The notes under the pieces are model-generated. The model made no database searches. It saw nothing but the letters and a program-made list of their open reading frames with translations, and was not told where the DNA came from. Position numbers and translations under genes: made by a program. A DNA stretch of 10,564 nt from Flavobacteriaceae bacterium. GTDB lineage: Bacteria; Bacteroidota; Bacteroidia; Flavobacteriales; Flavobacteriaceae. Shown in pieces: positions 1-7,084 of the stretch; the first letter of the stretch is position 1, and each line of letters begins with the position of its first letter. The stretch is taken from contig PAUJ01000031.1 in NCBI GenBank assembly GCA_002713705.1, positions 7,086-17,649 of the forward strand. Reading direction: 5' to 3'.

Positions 1-27
1 AAAATTGTTAAAACAAAAAATTTATAG

Positions 28-810
28 ATGAATCAACCTTTAGCATACGTACATCCAGGAGCGAAAATCGCTAAAAATGTTGTGATAGAACCTTTTACAA
101 CGATACATAATAATGTAATTATTGGTGAGGGTACTTGGATAGGATCTAATGTAACCATAATGGAAGGAGCTCGTATTGGTAAAAATTGTAATATTTTTCC
201 AGGATGTGTTATTTCTGCGGTACCACAAGATTTAAAATTTCAAGATGAAGAAACTATTGTAAAAATAGGCAATAATTCAACCTTACGTGAATACGTTACT
301 ATTAATCGTGGTACAATTGATAGGGGCAAGACAGTGGTTGGAAAAAACTGCTTGATCATGGCATATTGCCATATTGCTCATGATTGTATTGTGGGTGACA
401 ATTGTATTTTTTCAAATAATAGCACCTTAGCTGGACATGTTACTGTTGGTAATCACGTAATTCTAGCAGGAATGACAGCGGTTCATCAATTTTGTACTAT
501 AGGTCAGCATGCATTTATTACCGGTGGATCTTTGGTTAGAAAAGATATTCCTCCTTTTGTAAAAGGGGCTCGTGAACCAATGTCCTATGTTGGAATTAAT
601 TCTATTGGTTTAAGAAGAAGAGGATTCAAGTCTGAAAAAATCAGAGAAATTCAGAATATTTATAGAACTTTATTTCAAAAAGGACTTAACAATACTCAGG
701 CAGTTCGACTTATTGAAGCAGAAATGGAAGCAACAACCGAAAGAGATGAAATTTTGCAGTTTATAAAAAATTCAAAAAGAGGAATAATGAAAGGTTATTT
801 TTCAAATTAA
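28..810 (+). CDS. lpxA: Acyl-[ACP]--UDP-N-acetylglucosamine O-acyltransferase
   Basis: This cytoplasmic enzyme carries out the first step of lipid A synthesis, moving a 3-hydroxyacyl chain from acyl-ACP to the 3-OH of UDP-GlcNAc. The 260-aa protein has the family's usual length. Residues 1-185 are hexapeptide repeats of a left-handed beta-helix (for example IGEGTWIGSNVTI near 32-44), followed by a helical C-terminal domain. The motif HIAHDC at 115-120 carries the catalytic-base histidine, H118, equivalent to E. coli H125. H137 (AGHV) and H153 (AVHQF) match other active-site histidines. Gly166 aligns with E. coli G173, part of the acyl-chain ruler, although chain length cannot be read from this alone. 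Motif GLRRRGF at 194-200 is typical of LpxA. The ATG at 28 gives a natural N-terminus. efp follows after 15 bp, so the two are probably co-transcribed. In this phylum lpxD and a fused lpxC-fabZ normally lie just upstream, here outside the window. Confidence 0.97.
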   Translation: MNQPLAYVHPGAKIAKNVVIEPFTTIHNNVIIGEGTWIGSNVTIMEGARIGKNCNIFPGCVISAVPQDLKFQDEETIVKIGNNSTLREYVTINRGTIDRGKTVVGKNCLIMAYCHIAHDCIVGDNCIFSNNSTLAGHVTVGNHVILAGMTAVHQFCTIGQHAFITGGSLVRKDIPPFVKGAREPMSYVGINSIGLRRRGFKSEKIREIQNIYRTLFQKGLNNTQAVRLIEAEMEATTERDEILQFIKNSKRGIMKGYFSN

Positions 811-825
811 TAAATTAAAATAATT

Positions 826-1392
826 ATGGCAAGTACTTCAGACATTAGAAAAGGATTGTGTATTAAATACAATCATGATATATTTAAAATTATAGAGTTT
901 ATGCATGTTAAGCCTGGGAAAGGGCCTGCATTTGTAAGAACAAAATTAAAAAGTGTGACTTCAGGAAAAGTAATTGATAATACTTTTTCAGCAGGACATA
1001 AAATCGATGATGTTAGGGTAGAAACTCATAAATTTCAATTTCTATACAATGAAGGTAATACCTATCACTTTATGAATAATGAAGATTATTCCCAAATTCA
1101 ATTAGAAAAAGATACCTTAGACAATTCAGATTTAATGAAAGAAGGAGAAACGGTAACTATTCAAATTAATGCGGAGGATGACATGCCGCTTTCAGTAGAT
1201 TTACCAGCTCACGTGATCTTGGAGGTAACAAGCACAGAGCCAGGTATTAAAGGGAATACGGCAACTAATGCAACGAAACCTGCAATTGTTGAAACTGGAG
1301 CAAAAATTAATGTTCCTCTTTTTATTAATGAAGGTGACAAAATTAGAATCGATACTGATAAGGGTAATTATCAAGAACGTGTAAAAGAATAA
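826..1392 (+). CDS. efp: Translation elongation factor P
   Basis: EF-P binds between the ribosomal P and E sites and relieves stalling at consecutive prolines. The 188-aa protein has the usual three beta-barrel domains: a KOW-like domain (about 1-63), an OB domain (about 65-127) and a C-terminal domain (about 130-185). The exposed loop KPGKGPAF at 29-36 places a lysine (K32) at the tip. This is the position modified in E. coli (K34, by EpmA), so this is a lysine-type rather than arginine-type EF-P. Whether and how K32 is modified cannot be told, because no modification gene lies in the window. The C-terminal signature ending in GNYQERVKE matches the family. The gene sits 15 bp after lpxA and 14 bp before an LpxD-family gene. 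I know this placement inside a lipid A gene cluster from other Flavobacteriaceae. Confidence 0.97.
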   Translation: MASTSDIRKGLCIKYNHDIFKIIEFMHVKPGKGPAFVRTKLKSVTSGKVIDNTFSAGHKIDDVRVETHKFQFLYNEGNTYHFMNNEDYSQIQLEKDTLDNSDLMKEGETVTIQINAEDDMPLSVDLPAHVILEVTSTEPGIKGNTATNATKPAIVETGAKINVPLFINEGDKIRIDTDKGNYQERVKE

Positions 1393-1406
1393 AATAAAAA
1401 ATATAA

Positions 1407-2345
1407 ATGAAATTCGCTACTCCCCAAACCATTGAAGGTATTGCAAGAATTTTAAATTGTGAATATATTGGAAATGCTGAGTTCCCTGTTTTTGGGATGA
1501 ATGAAATTCATGTAGTAGCATCTGGGGATATCGTATTTGTTGATCATCCAAAGTATTACGATAAAGCTTTAACTTCTAAAGCAACGATTATTTTAATCAA
1601 TAAAAAAGTTGATTGTCCTGTTGGTAAATCTTTATTAATATCTGACGATCCTTTTAGAGATTTCAATATATTAACCAATTATTTTAATCCTTTTATCGCA
1701 GCTACTTCAACTATTTCAAAAACAGCTATTATTGGGGAAAATACCATTTTACAACCCAATGTTTTTGTTGGAAATAACGTCAAGATAGGTAACGATTGTT
1801 TAATCCATTCCAATGTCTGTATTTATGATAATACAGTTATAGGAAATAACGTGACGATTCAGAGTGGGACTATATTAGGCGCAGATGCATTTTATTATAA
1901 AAATCGACCAGATAAATTTGACAAACTTTTAAGTGGAGGTAATGTTGTTATAGAAGACTTAGTAGACATTGGGGCATTATGTACAATAGATAAAGGAGTT
2001 ACTGCTTCAACGATTATTAAAGAAGGTACTAAAATAGATAATCAAGTACATATCGGTCATGATACCGTTATTGGAAAACGTTGTTTAATTGCTTCCCAGG
2101 TCGGAATTTCTGGTTGTGTTATTATTGAAGATTTTGTTACCATTTGGGGTCAAGCTGGAATTACTAGCGGTATTACAATAGGTGAAAAAGCAATCGTTTC
2201 TGCTCAAAGCGGTGTTAGTAAATCATTAGAAGGACATAAATCTTATTTTGGTACTCCAGCTGGCGATTTTAGAAAAAAATATAAAGAATTAGCTTCTATT
2301 CGATTGATACCTGAGATAATGAATAAACTAAATAAATTAAAATGA
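1407..2345 (+). CDS. LpxD-family UDP-3-O-acylglucosamine N-acyltransferase paralogue
   Basis: A 312-aa acyltransferase of the LpxD family, which moves a 3-hydroxyacyl chain from ACP to the 2-amino group of UDP-3-O-acyl-glucosamine. An N-terminal uridine-binding-like domain (about 1-98) precedes hexapeptide repeats (about 100-275) and a short C-terminal helix (about 293-312). The LpxD core pattern is clear: GGNVVIEDLVDIGALCTIDKG at about 177-197, then IDNQVHIGHD at 210-219. H218 aligns with the catalytic His239 of E. coli LpxD. Flavobacteriaceae usually carry a standard lpxD upstream of lpxC-fabZ-lpxA, so this copy behind efp is probably a second paralogue, and its exact sugar or acyl substrate is unproven; I therefore give no symbol. 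It lies 14 bp after efp, and its TGA overlaps the ATG of the next gene in ATGA, suggesting translational coupling. Confidence 0.85.
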   Translation: MKFATPQTIEGIARILNCEYIGNAEFPVFGMNEIHVVASGDIVFVDHPKYYDKALTSKATIILINKKVDCPVGKSLLISDDPFRDFNILTNYFNPFIAATSTISKTAIIGENTILQPNVFVGNNVKIGNDCLIHSNVCIYDNTVIGNNVTIQSGTILGADAFYYKNRPDKFDKLLSGGNVVIEDLVDIGALCTIDKGVTASTIIKEGTKIDNQVHIGHDTVIGKRCLIASQVGISGCVIIEDFVTIWGQAGITSGITIGEKAIVSAQSGVSKSLEGHKSYFGTPAGDFRKKYKELASIRLIPEIMNKLNKLK

Positions 2346-2755
2346 GTAAATCTCCAAAACAGGTAGTAAAAGATTTTTATCAATCAAATATTATTAATGA
2401 TGAAACTCTTTTAGAAAACTATTTCCACGAAAATTTAGTTTTAATATGGAATAGTGCCGATGGATTAACCATTATGAATTACGATGATTTAATTGAATTT
2501 TTTTTAGAGATTAGAAGGACTTATAATGATTTAAGAATAGAAATAAGTCACTTGTTACAGGATGGTAAACATGTTACCATTCGGTATAAAAATTATGTTA
2601 GAACTCTTGAGAATCCTGAGGAAGAACTTGGAATCTCTCATTTTATAGGTATTTGGGAAGTTAAAGATGGCAAAATGTATCACGGACATTTGGTGAGCCA
2701 ACCTGTAAATGAAAACGATGATACTGCAGAATCTTACCATAAAGTTAAAGTGTGA
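2342..2755 (+). CDS. NTF2/SnoaL-like small protein, function unknown
   Basis: A 137-aa protein without signal peptide or membrane segment, so probably cytoplasmic. Its layout fits the NTF2/SnoaL cone fold: an N-terminal helix (about 5-17), the FHENLVLIW strand at 28-36, a second helix with DLIEFFLEIRRTY (about 49-61), then alternating strands, IEISHLLQDGKHVTIRY (about 66-82), ISHFIGIWEVKDGKMYHGH (about 98-116). Late histidines and aromatics (H70, H100, W105, H114, H116) could line the cavity. The acidic C-terminal tail (about 123-137) looks disordered. Family members range from isomerases and cyclases to non-catalytic ligand-binding or dimerisation proteins, so no reaction can be given. The start codon overlaps the stop of the LpxD paralogue in ATGA, and sucD begins 68 bp downstream behind a promoter-like box. 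Coupling suggests a role connected with the acyltransferase, but this is inference. Confidence 0.8.
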   Translation: MSKSPKQVVKDFYQSNIINDETLLENYFHENLVLIWNSADGLTIMNYDDLIEFFLEIRRTYNDLRIEISHLLQDGKHVTIRYKNYVRTLENPEEELGISHFIGIWEVKDGKMYHGHLVSQPVNENDDTAESYHKVKV

Positions 2756-2782
2756 AATACGCTAATGTTTTTATAAAAAAAG

Positions 2783-2790
2783 TATATTTG
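2783..2790 (+). promoter_or_regulatory. Likely -7 box of the sucD promoter (TATATTTG)
   Basis: TATATTTG is an exact match to the Bacteroidota vegetative -7 consensus TAnnTTTG. It lies 33 bp before the sucD ATG, which would give a leader of roughly 25-30 nt. I see no convincing TTG -33 element at the expected distance upstream, so strength is uncertain. It implies that sucD can be transcribed apart from the lpx-type genes before it. Confidence 0.5.
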
Positions 2791-2823
2791 CGCAAATAAA
2801 AAATCAATTAATATTTCATATAA

Positions 2824-3696
2824 ATGAGTGTTTTAGTAAATAAAGATTCAAAAATAATTGTTCAAGGTTTTACTGGTGGAGAAGGAACTTTTCATGCTGG
2901 TCAAATGATTGATTACGGAACAAACGTTGTTGGTGGTGTTACTCCAGGTAAAGGTGGTCAAACACATTTAGATAAGCCAGTTTTTAATACGGTTGCAGAA
3001 GCGGTCGAAAAAGTAGGAGCAGATACTTCTATTATTTTTGTACCACCTGCATTTGCAGCTGACGCTATAATGGAAGCTGCAGAGGCTGGAATCAAAGTTA
3101 TCATAACGATTACAGAAGGTATTCCTGTTGCTGACATGATTAAGGTTTCTGATTATATAAAAGATAAAGTATGTAGGCTTATTGGTCCTAACTGCCCTGG
3201 TGTTATAACACCAGAAGAAGCAAAAGTTGGAATTATGCCTGGTTTTGTATTTAAAAAAGGAAACGTAGGTCTAGTATCTAAATCGGGTACTTTAACTTAT
3301 GAAGCTGCCGATCAAGTTGTAAAACAAGGGTATGGAATTTCTACAGCTATTGGAATTGGTGGAGATCCAATTATTGGTACTACTACAAAAGATGCAGTGC
3401 AAATGTTAATTGATGATAAGGATACAAATTGTGTAGTTATGATTGGTGAAATAGGAGGTAACCTAGAAGCTGATGCTGCAAAATGGTATAAAGAGAGTGG
3501 AAGCAAAAAGCCAATTATTGGTTTTATTGCTGGTGAAACTGCTCCTGCTGGAAGAACAATGGGTCATGCAGGTGCAATAGTAGGAGGGAGTGATGATACT
3601 GCTCAAGCTAAAAAGAAAATAATGAAAGCACACGGAATTTATGTAGTAGATTCTCCTGCTGAAATTGGAAAAAAAGTAAAAGAAGTTTTAGGATAA
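2824..3696 (+). CDS. sucD: Succinyl-CoA ligase (ADP-forming), alpha subunit
   Basis: The alpha subunit of succinyl-CoA synthetase works with SucC in the TCA cycle, converting succinyl-CoA to succinate with formation of ATP or GTP. The 290-aa length is normal. An N-terminal CoA-binding Rossmann domain contains GFTGGEGTFHA at 15-25 and GGVTPGKGG at 37-45. GPNCPG at 121-126 and GEIGG at 208-212 are family motifs. The histidine phosphorylated during catalysis is H248 in TMGHAGAIVGG (245-255). The start is an ATG at 2824. sucC is not adjacent and must lie elsewhere, which is normal for many Bacteroidota. The gene is bracketed by a promoter-like box and a strong terminator, so it is probably a monocistronic unit, though read-through from the upstream genes is possible. 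Confidence 0.97.
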   Translation: MSVLVNKDSKIIVQGFTGGEGTFHAGQMIDYGTNVVGGVTPGKGGQTHLDKPVFNTVAEAVEKVGADTSIIFVPPAFAADAIMEAAEAGIKVIITITEGIPVADMIKVSDYIKDKVCRLIGPNCPGVITPEEAKVGIMPGFVFKKGNVGLVSKSGTLTYEAADQVVKQGYGISTAIGIGGDPIIGTTTKDAVQMLIDDKDTNCVVMIGEIGGNLEADAAKWYKESGSKKPIIGFIAGETAPAGRTMGHAGAIVGGSDDTAQAKKKIMKAHGIYVVDSPAEIGKKVKEVLG

Positions 3697-3716
3697 ATTT
3701 CTGAAAATTTTCACAT

Positions 3717-3750
3717 AAAAAAAAGAGCCAATTAATAGGCTCTTTTTTTT
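3717..3750 (+). terminator. Strong intrinsic terminator after sucD
   Basis: A 13-bp perfect stem pairs 3717-3729 (eight A then GAGCC) with 3738-3750 (GGCTC then eight T) around the 8-nt loop AATTAATA. The T run makes it a rho-independent terminator beginning 20 bp after the sucD stop. The A run on the other arm would let it work from the opposite strand as well. Confidence 0.9.
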
Positions 3751-3844
3751 ATGAAATATTTTTTTTAATTTTTTTATAAAATGTGTTCATAGCATTATAA
3801 AATCTTATAATTTTCCTGAACAGGTAAATTAAATCCAATTTTTA

Positions 3845-3888
3845 TTTTATATAAATAATGAGCCAATTGTTCATATCATTATATAAAA
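3845..3888. repeat. AT-rich inverted repeat
   Basis: The arm TTTTATATAAATAATGA (3845-3861) can pair with TCATTATATAAAA (3876-3888) across 13 matched positions, with a 4-nt bulge in the left arm and a 14-nt loop. In DNA this AT-rich such pairings arise easily by chance, so function is unproven. Confidence 0.3.
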
Positions 3889-4004
3889 ACAACAGCGATA
3901 ACTTTAATAATTAAAATTGATTTTTTTTAGCTACTTATCATTCTTTTGTAGTATGAATTAAATAAGAAATTTTATTTTATAAAAGTTTGATATTCAGTAT
4001 TATA

Positions 4005-4040
4005 AATTTTATTATTATTTTTTTAAAATAATATAAAATT
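4005..4040. repeat. AT-only inverted repeat
   Basis: AATTTTATTATTATT (4005-4019) pairs with AATAATATAAAATT (4027-4040) over 14 bp with one bulged T and a 7-nt loop. No G or C is involved, so stability is low and chance origin is likely. It may simply be a bend or an easily melted site. Confidence 0.3.
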
Positions 4041-4140
4041 CATCTTTTTTAGTCTATAATGGACCAATAACTTATTATATTAGTGCTTGCAATTTTTTAA
4101 ACGCTAATTATAATATTTAAAACGAGCATGCTATTTCTTT

Positions 4141-4159
4141 TTATCTCCAATGGGGATAA
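4141..4159. promoter_or_regulatory. Imperfect 19-bp dyad upstream of fabG
   Basis: TTATCTCCAATGGGGATAA reads almost the same on both strands: TTATC.CCA and TGG.GATAA are mirrored around a central base, with one T/G mismatch per half that would be a G-U pair in RNA. It ends 47 bp before the fabG ATG and is the most G/C-containing patch of the gene-free stretch. It could be a repressor operator or a short hairpin in the fabG leader. I do not recognise the motif. Confidence 0.35.
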
Positions 4160-4206
4160 TTAATAGGGATTAGAATGTGATTAATAAAAATAATAAAGAC
4201 AGACAC

Positions 4207-4953
4207 ATGAAATTATTAGAAGGTAAAACAGCAATTATTACTGGTGGTAGTAGAGGAATTGGTAAAGCAATTGTTGAAGTTTTTGCAAAACATGGAGCAA
4301 ATGTAGCATTTACATATAGTTCATCTGCGGAATCTGCAAAAACTATTGAAGACGAAGTTTCTAAAGAAGGAGTAAAGGTAAAATGCTATAAAAGTGATGC
4401 ATCTAATTTTGATGATGCTCAAAATTTAGCCGCTGATATACATAAAGAGTTTGGATCTATAGATATTTTAATAAATAATGCAGGGATTACAAAAGATAAC
4501 CTTTTGATGCGAATGGGTGAAGAAGATTTTGATCGTGTTATTGAAGTTAATTTAAAGTCTGTTTTTAATATGACAAAAGCAGTTCAACGAGTAATGTTGA
4601 AACAGCGTAAAGGGTCTATTATTAATATGAGTTCTGTAATTGGTCTAAAAGGAAACGCTGGTCAAAGTAATTATGCAGCTTCAAAAGCAGGTGTTATAGG
4701 TTTTACAAAATCAATGGCAATAGAATTAGGTTCTCGAAATATTAGGAGCAATGCTATAGCTCCAGGGTTTATTATTACTGAAATGACAGAAAAATTAGGT
4801 GAAGAAACAATTAAAAAATATTATGAAGCTGTTCCTCTAAAAAGAGGAGGAACTCCAGAAGAAGTTGCAAATACCTGTGTGTTCTTGGCTAGTGATATGT
4901 CTTCATACATTACGGGTCAAGTCTTAAATGTTGACGGCGGACTGCTTACTTAA
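4207..4953 (+). CDS. fabG: 3-oxoacyl-[ACP] reductase
   Basis: This NADPH-dependent short-chain dehydrogenase reduces 3-oxoacyl-ACP in the fatty acid elongation cycle. The ATG at 4207 gives 248 aa, the standard FabG length, and begins directly with MKLLEGKTAIITGG. Motifs are complete: cofactor loop TGGSRGIG at 12-19, NNAG at 90-93, and the tetrad N115, S143, Y156, K160 (NYAASK). The C-terminus GQVLNVDGG is typical of FabG. An in-frame GTG at 4177 would add ten mostly polar residues absent from the family, so I reject it. No acpP, fabD or fabF is adjacent, so the symbol rests on protein similarity. Closely related SDR reductases with other substrates cannot be fully excluded. The gene is followed after 69 bp by a VWA membrane protein on the same strand with no terminator between. 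Confidence 0.9.
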   Translation: MKLLEGKTAIITGGSRGIGKAIVEVFAKHGANVAFTYSSSAESAKTIEDEVSKEGVKVKCYKSDASNFDDAQNLAADIHKEFGSIDILINNAGITKDNLLMRMGEEDFDRVIEVNLKSVFNMTKAVQRVMLKQRKGSIINMSSVIGLKGNAGQSNYAASKAGVIGFTKSMAIELGSRNIRSNAIAPGFIITEMTEKLGEETIKKYYEAVPLKRGGTPEEVANTCVFLASDMSSYITGQVLNVDGGLLT

Positions 4954-5022
4954 AGTAACTAAGTTCAAATTATAAGATTTACCTTTTTTTACATGTGCAA
5001 ATGGGTCTTAACCAATAATTAG

Positions 5023-7059
5023 ATGACTACGCAAACTGTATTATATATTATTATTGCCATTATAATATCAATTTTATTGGCTGTTTTTATGTATGGTTAC
5101 AAAACTAAATTTTCTAAAAGTACCAAATGGATTTATGGTTCCTTAAGATTTGTTACCATATTTTCAGTTTTATTATTATTGATAAATCCTGTATTTAGAA
5201 CGGAGACTTTTTCTTTAATAAAACCTAAGCTTCCTATTTTAATTGATAATTCTGAATCTATATCTGAATTAAACCAAACCGTTAATGTTTCTGATTTTAT
5301 CAAATCTCTAAAATCAAATAAGGATTTAAATAAAAAATTTGAGCTTTCATTTTATACTTTTGGGAATGAATTTAAAATTAATGATTCCTTAACTTTTAAT
5401 GAAAAAAACACTAATATATCGGAAGCTTTAAAATTAACAAATCAACTATTTAAAGACGAAGTTGCTCCAACAATATTAATTACTGATGGAAATCAAACCT
5501 TAGGGAATAACTATGAGTTTAGTTCCATTAACTTTAAAAACAATATCTACCCTCTAGTAATAGGCGATTCTACAAAATATCTAGATCTAAAAATAGAACA
5601 ATTAAATACCAATCGTTATGCATTTTTAAAGAATAATTTTCCTGTAGAAATTATCTTGGTTTATCAAGGTTCAAAAAATATAACAAGTCAATTTGAAGTT
5701 AAAAAAGGAACTACAACTGTTTATAAAGAGACTATTGAATTTACAAAAAATGATAAAACTAAAATATTAAAATTCACATTACCAGCTTCTAGTGTTGGAT
5801 TTGAAAAATATACCGCACAAATTAATCCAATTACTGAAGAAAAAAACACAATAAATAACAGCAAACAATTTGTTGTAGAAGTAATTGATCAATCCACAAA
5901 TGTGCTTATAGTAAGCGATATTGTTCACCCAGACATTGGTGCTATAAAAAGGGCTATTGAGAGTAATGAACAAAGAAAAGTTACTATTAAAAAACCTTTT
6001 GAAGCTTTATCAATAGTTAATGATCATCAATTAATAATCCTTTATCAACCCAATCGAAGTTTTACAAATATTTATTCTGAAATAAATAAACTTAATAAAA
6101 ATACTTTAGTTTTTACCGGACAGCAAACAGATTGGTATTTTTTAAATAATATTCAGGATAACTATATAAAAGAAGTGACAAACCAATCAGAAAATGTTGT
6201 AGGTATTTTAAACAAAAATTATAGTGCTTTTGTAATTAATGATATTGATTTTTCAGATTATAGACCTTTAAAGACTTTATTTGGACCTTTAGATATAGTG
6301 GTTCCTTACGATAATTTATTAGGACAATCTATCGATGGGTTTGAGACAGAAACATCATTGCTCGCAACTACCGAATTAAATGGCTCAAGAAATGCCATTT
6401 TTGATGGAGAAGGTATCTGGAAATGGAGAGCACAATCATTTATTGAATCTAAAAATTATAATGAATTTGACATTTTTTTTGGAAAAGTAATACAGTATTT
6501 GGCTTCTAACAAGAGAAGGAGTCGCTTAGAAGTATCTTATGAGAATTTTTATTATAACAACAAGTCTATTCAAATTTCAGCCCAATATTTTGATAAAAAC
6601 TTTGTATTTAATTCCAATGCAAATTTATCCATTCTTATTACTGATAGTGATTCCAAACAAAGTTTTGAGTATCCCTTATTATTAAATGAAAACTATTACG
6701 AAATTGACCTAAGTAATTTGAAGGCAGGAGAATATGTTTTTAAAGTTTCTGTAAATGATGAAATTATATTGACTAAAAATGGCGCATTTACTATCCTAGA
6801 TTTTAATGTGGAACAACAATTTTTAAATCCAGATGTAACAAAACTATCAAGAGTAGCGACTAATACAAAAGGAAAATATTTTTTTATTTCTGATTCGTTT
6901 TTATTGATAGATACCCTTATTAAAGATGATAGATTTATGCAAGTTGAGATAAGCAAAGAAAAAATTGAACCTCTTATAGAATGGAGATATTTATTAGGAC
7001 TAATAATCTTATCTTTGTCAATTGAATGGTTTTTGCGAAAGTATAACGGACTTATATAA
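5023..7059 (+). CDS. Membrane-anchored von Willebrand factor A domain protein
   Basis: A 678-aa envelope protein. Two N-terminal membrane segments (about 6-24 and 39-56) flank a lysine/arginine-rich loop. The positive-inside rule puts that loop in the cytoplasm and the large middle region in the periplasm. A VWA domain (about 70-182) has a complete metal-binding MIDAS: DNSES at 75-79, T130 and TDGNQT at 154-159. A beta-rich, CARDB/Ig-like stretch follows (about 187-290), then an alpha/beta region (about 292-375) that resembles the glutamine-amidotransferase-like domain of this class. The conserved-looking motif GEGIWKWRA is at 463-471, and a second beta-rich domain lies at about 500-592. A C-terminal membrane segment (about 655-671) ends in EWFLRKYNGLI. 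The exact function is unknown; related proteins with this architecture are widespread in Bacteroidota and Planctomycetes. An SPFH gene starts 25 bp downstream, so the two probably share a transcript. Confidence 0.85.
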   Translation: MTTQTVLYIIIAIIISILLAVFMYGYKTKFSKSTKWIYGSLRFVTIFSVLLLLINPVFRTETFSLIKPKLPILIDNSESISELNQTVNVSDFIKSLKSNKDLNKKFELSFYTFGNEFKINDSLTFNEKNTNISEALKLTNQLFKDEVAPTILITDGNQTLGNNYEFSSINFKNNIYPLVIGDSTKYLDLKIEQLNTNRYAFLKNNFPVEIILVYQGSKNITSQFEVKKGTTTVYKETIEFTKNDKTKILKFTLPASSVGFEKYTAQINPITEEKNTINNSKQFVVEVIDQSTNVLIVSDIVHPDIGAIKRAIESNEQRKVTIKKPFEALSIVNDHQLIILYQPNRSFTNIYSEINKLNKNTLVFTGQQTDWYFLNNIQDNYIKEVTNQSENVVGILNKNYSAFVINDIDFSDYRPLKTLFGPLDIVVPYDNLLGQSIDGFETETSLLATTELNGSRNAIFDGEGIWKWRAQSFIESKNYNEFDIFFGKVIQYLASNKRRSRLEVSYENFYYNNKSIQISAQYFDKNFVFNSNANLSILITDSDSKQSFEYPLLLNENYYEIDLSNLKAGEYVFKVSVNDEIILTKNGAFTILDFNVEQQFLNPDVTKLSRVATNTKGKYFFISDSFLLIDTLIKDDRFMQVEISKEKIEPLIEWRYLLGLIILSLSIEWFLRKYNGLI

Positions 7060-7084
7060 AATTATAAACTAATTAAAAAACAAA

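Larger units (their letters stand above)
3751..4206. other. Long AT-rich gene-free stretch between sucD and fabG
   Basis: I find no convincing gene, tRNA or recognisable riboswitch here. Base composition is extreme: about 15-23% G+C in the 60-base blocks I counted (3781-3840 and 4021-4080). Contents are two AT-only inverted repeats (3845-3888 and 4005-4040), the 8-bp palindrome AGCATGCT at 4125-4132, and a dyad at 4141-4159. A weak promoter candidate has TTG at 3917-3919 and TTCTTTTG at 3941-3948, separated by 21 bp. It departs from TAnnTTTG at one base and would leave a fabG leader of about 250 nt. The fabG promoter must lie in this stretch, because the terminator before it should isolate the gene. 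Confidence 0.6.

Noticed and set aside
4087..4114. TTGCAA and TATAAT with a 16-bp spacer, resembling an E. coli sigma-70 promoter upstream of fabG
   Set aside because: The main sigma factor of Bacteroidota prefers TTG/TAnnTTTG, and TATAAT-like strings are expected by chance in DNA this AT-rich.
4125..4132. Perfect palindrome AGCATGCT as an operator
   Set aside because: Eight bases is too short to stand out alone, and there is no second copy nearby.
4177..4206. GTG at 4177 as the fabG start, adding ten residues
   Set aside because: The extra stretch is polar and absent from FabG proteins. ATG at 4207 gives the standard 248-aa enzyme beginning right before the first beta strand.
6696..6956. 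86-codon open frame on the minus strand inside the VWA gene
   Set aside because: It lies entirely within a well-supported protein and shows no recognisable motif or hydrophobic pattern of its own.
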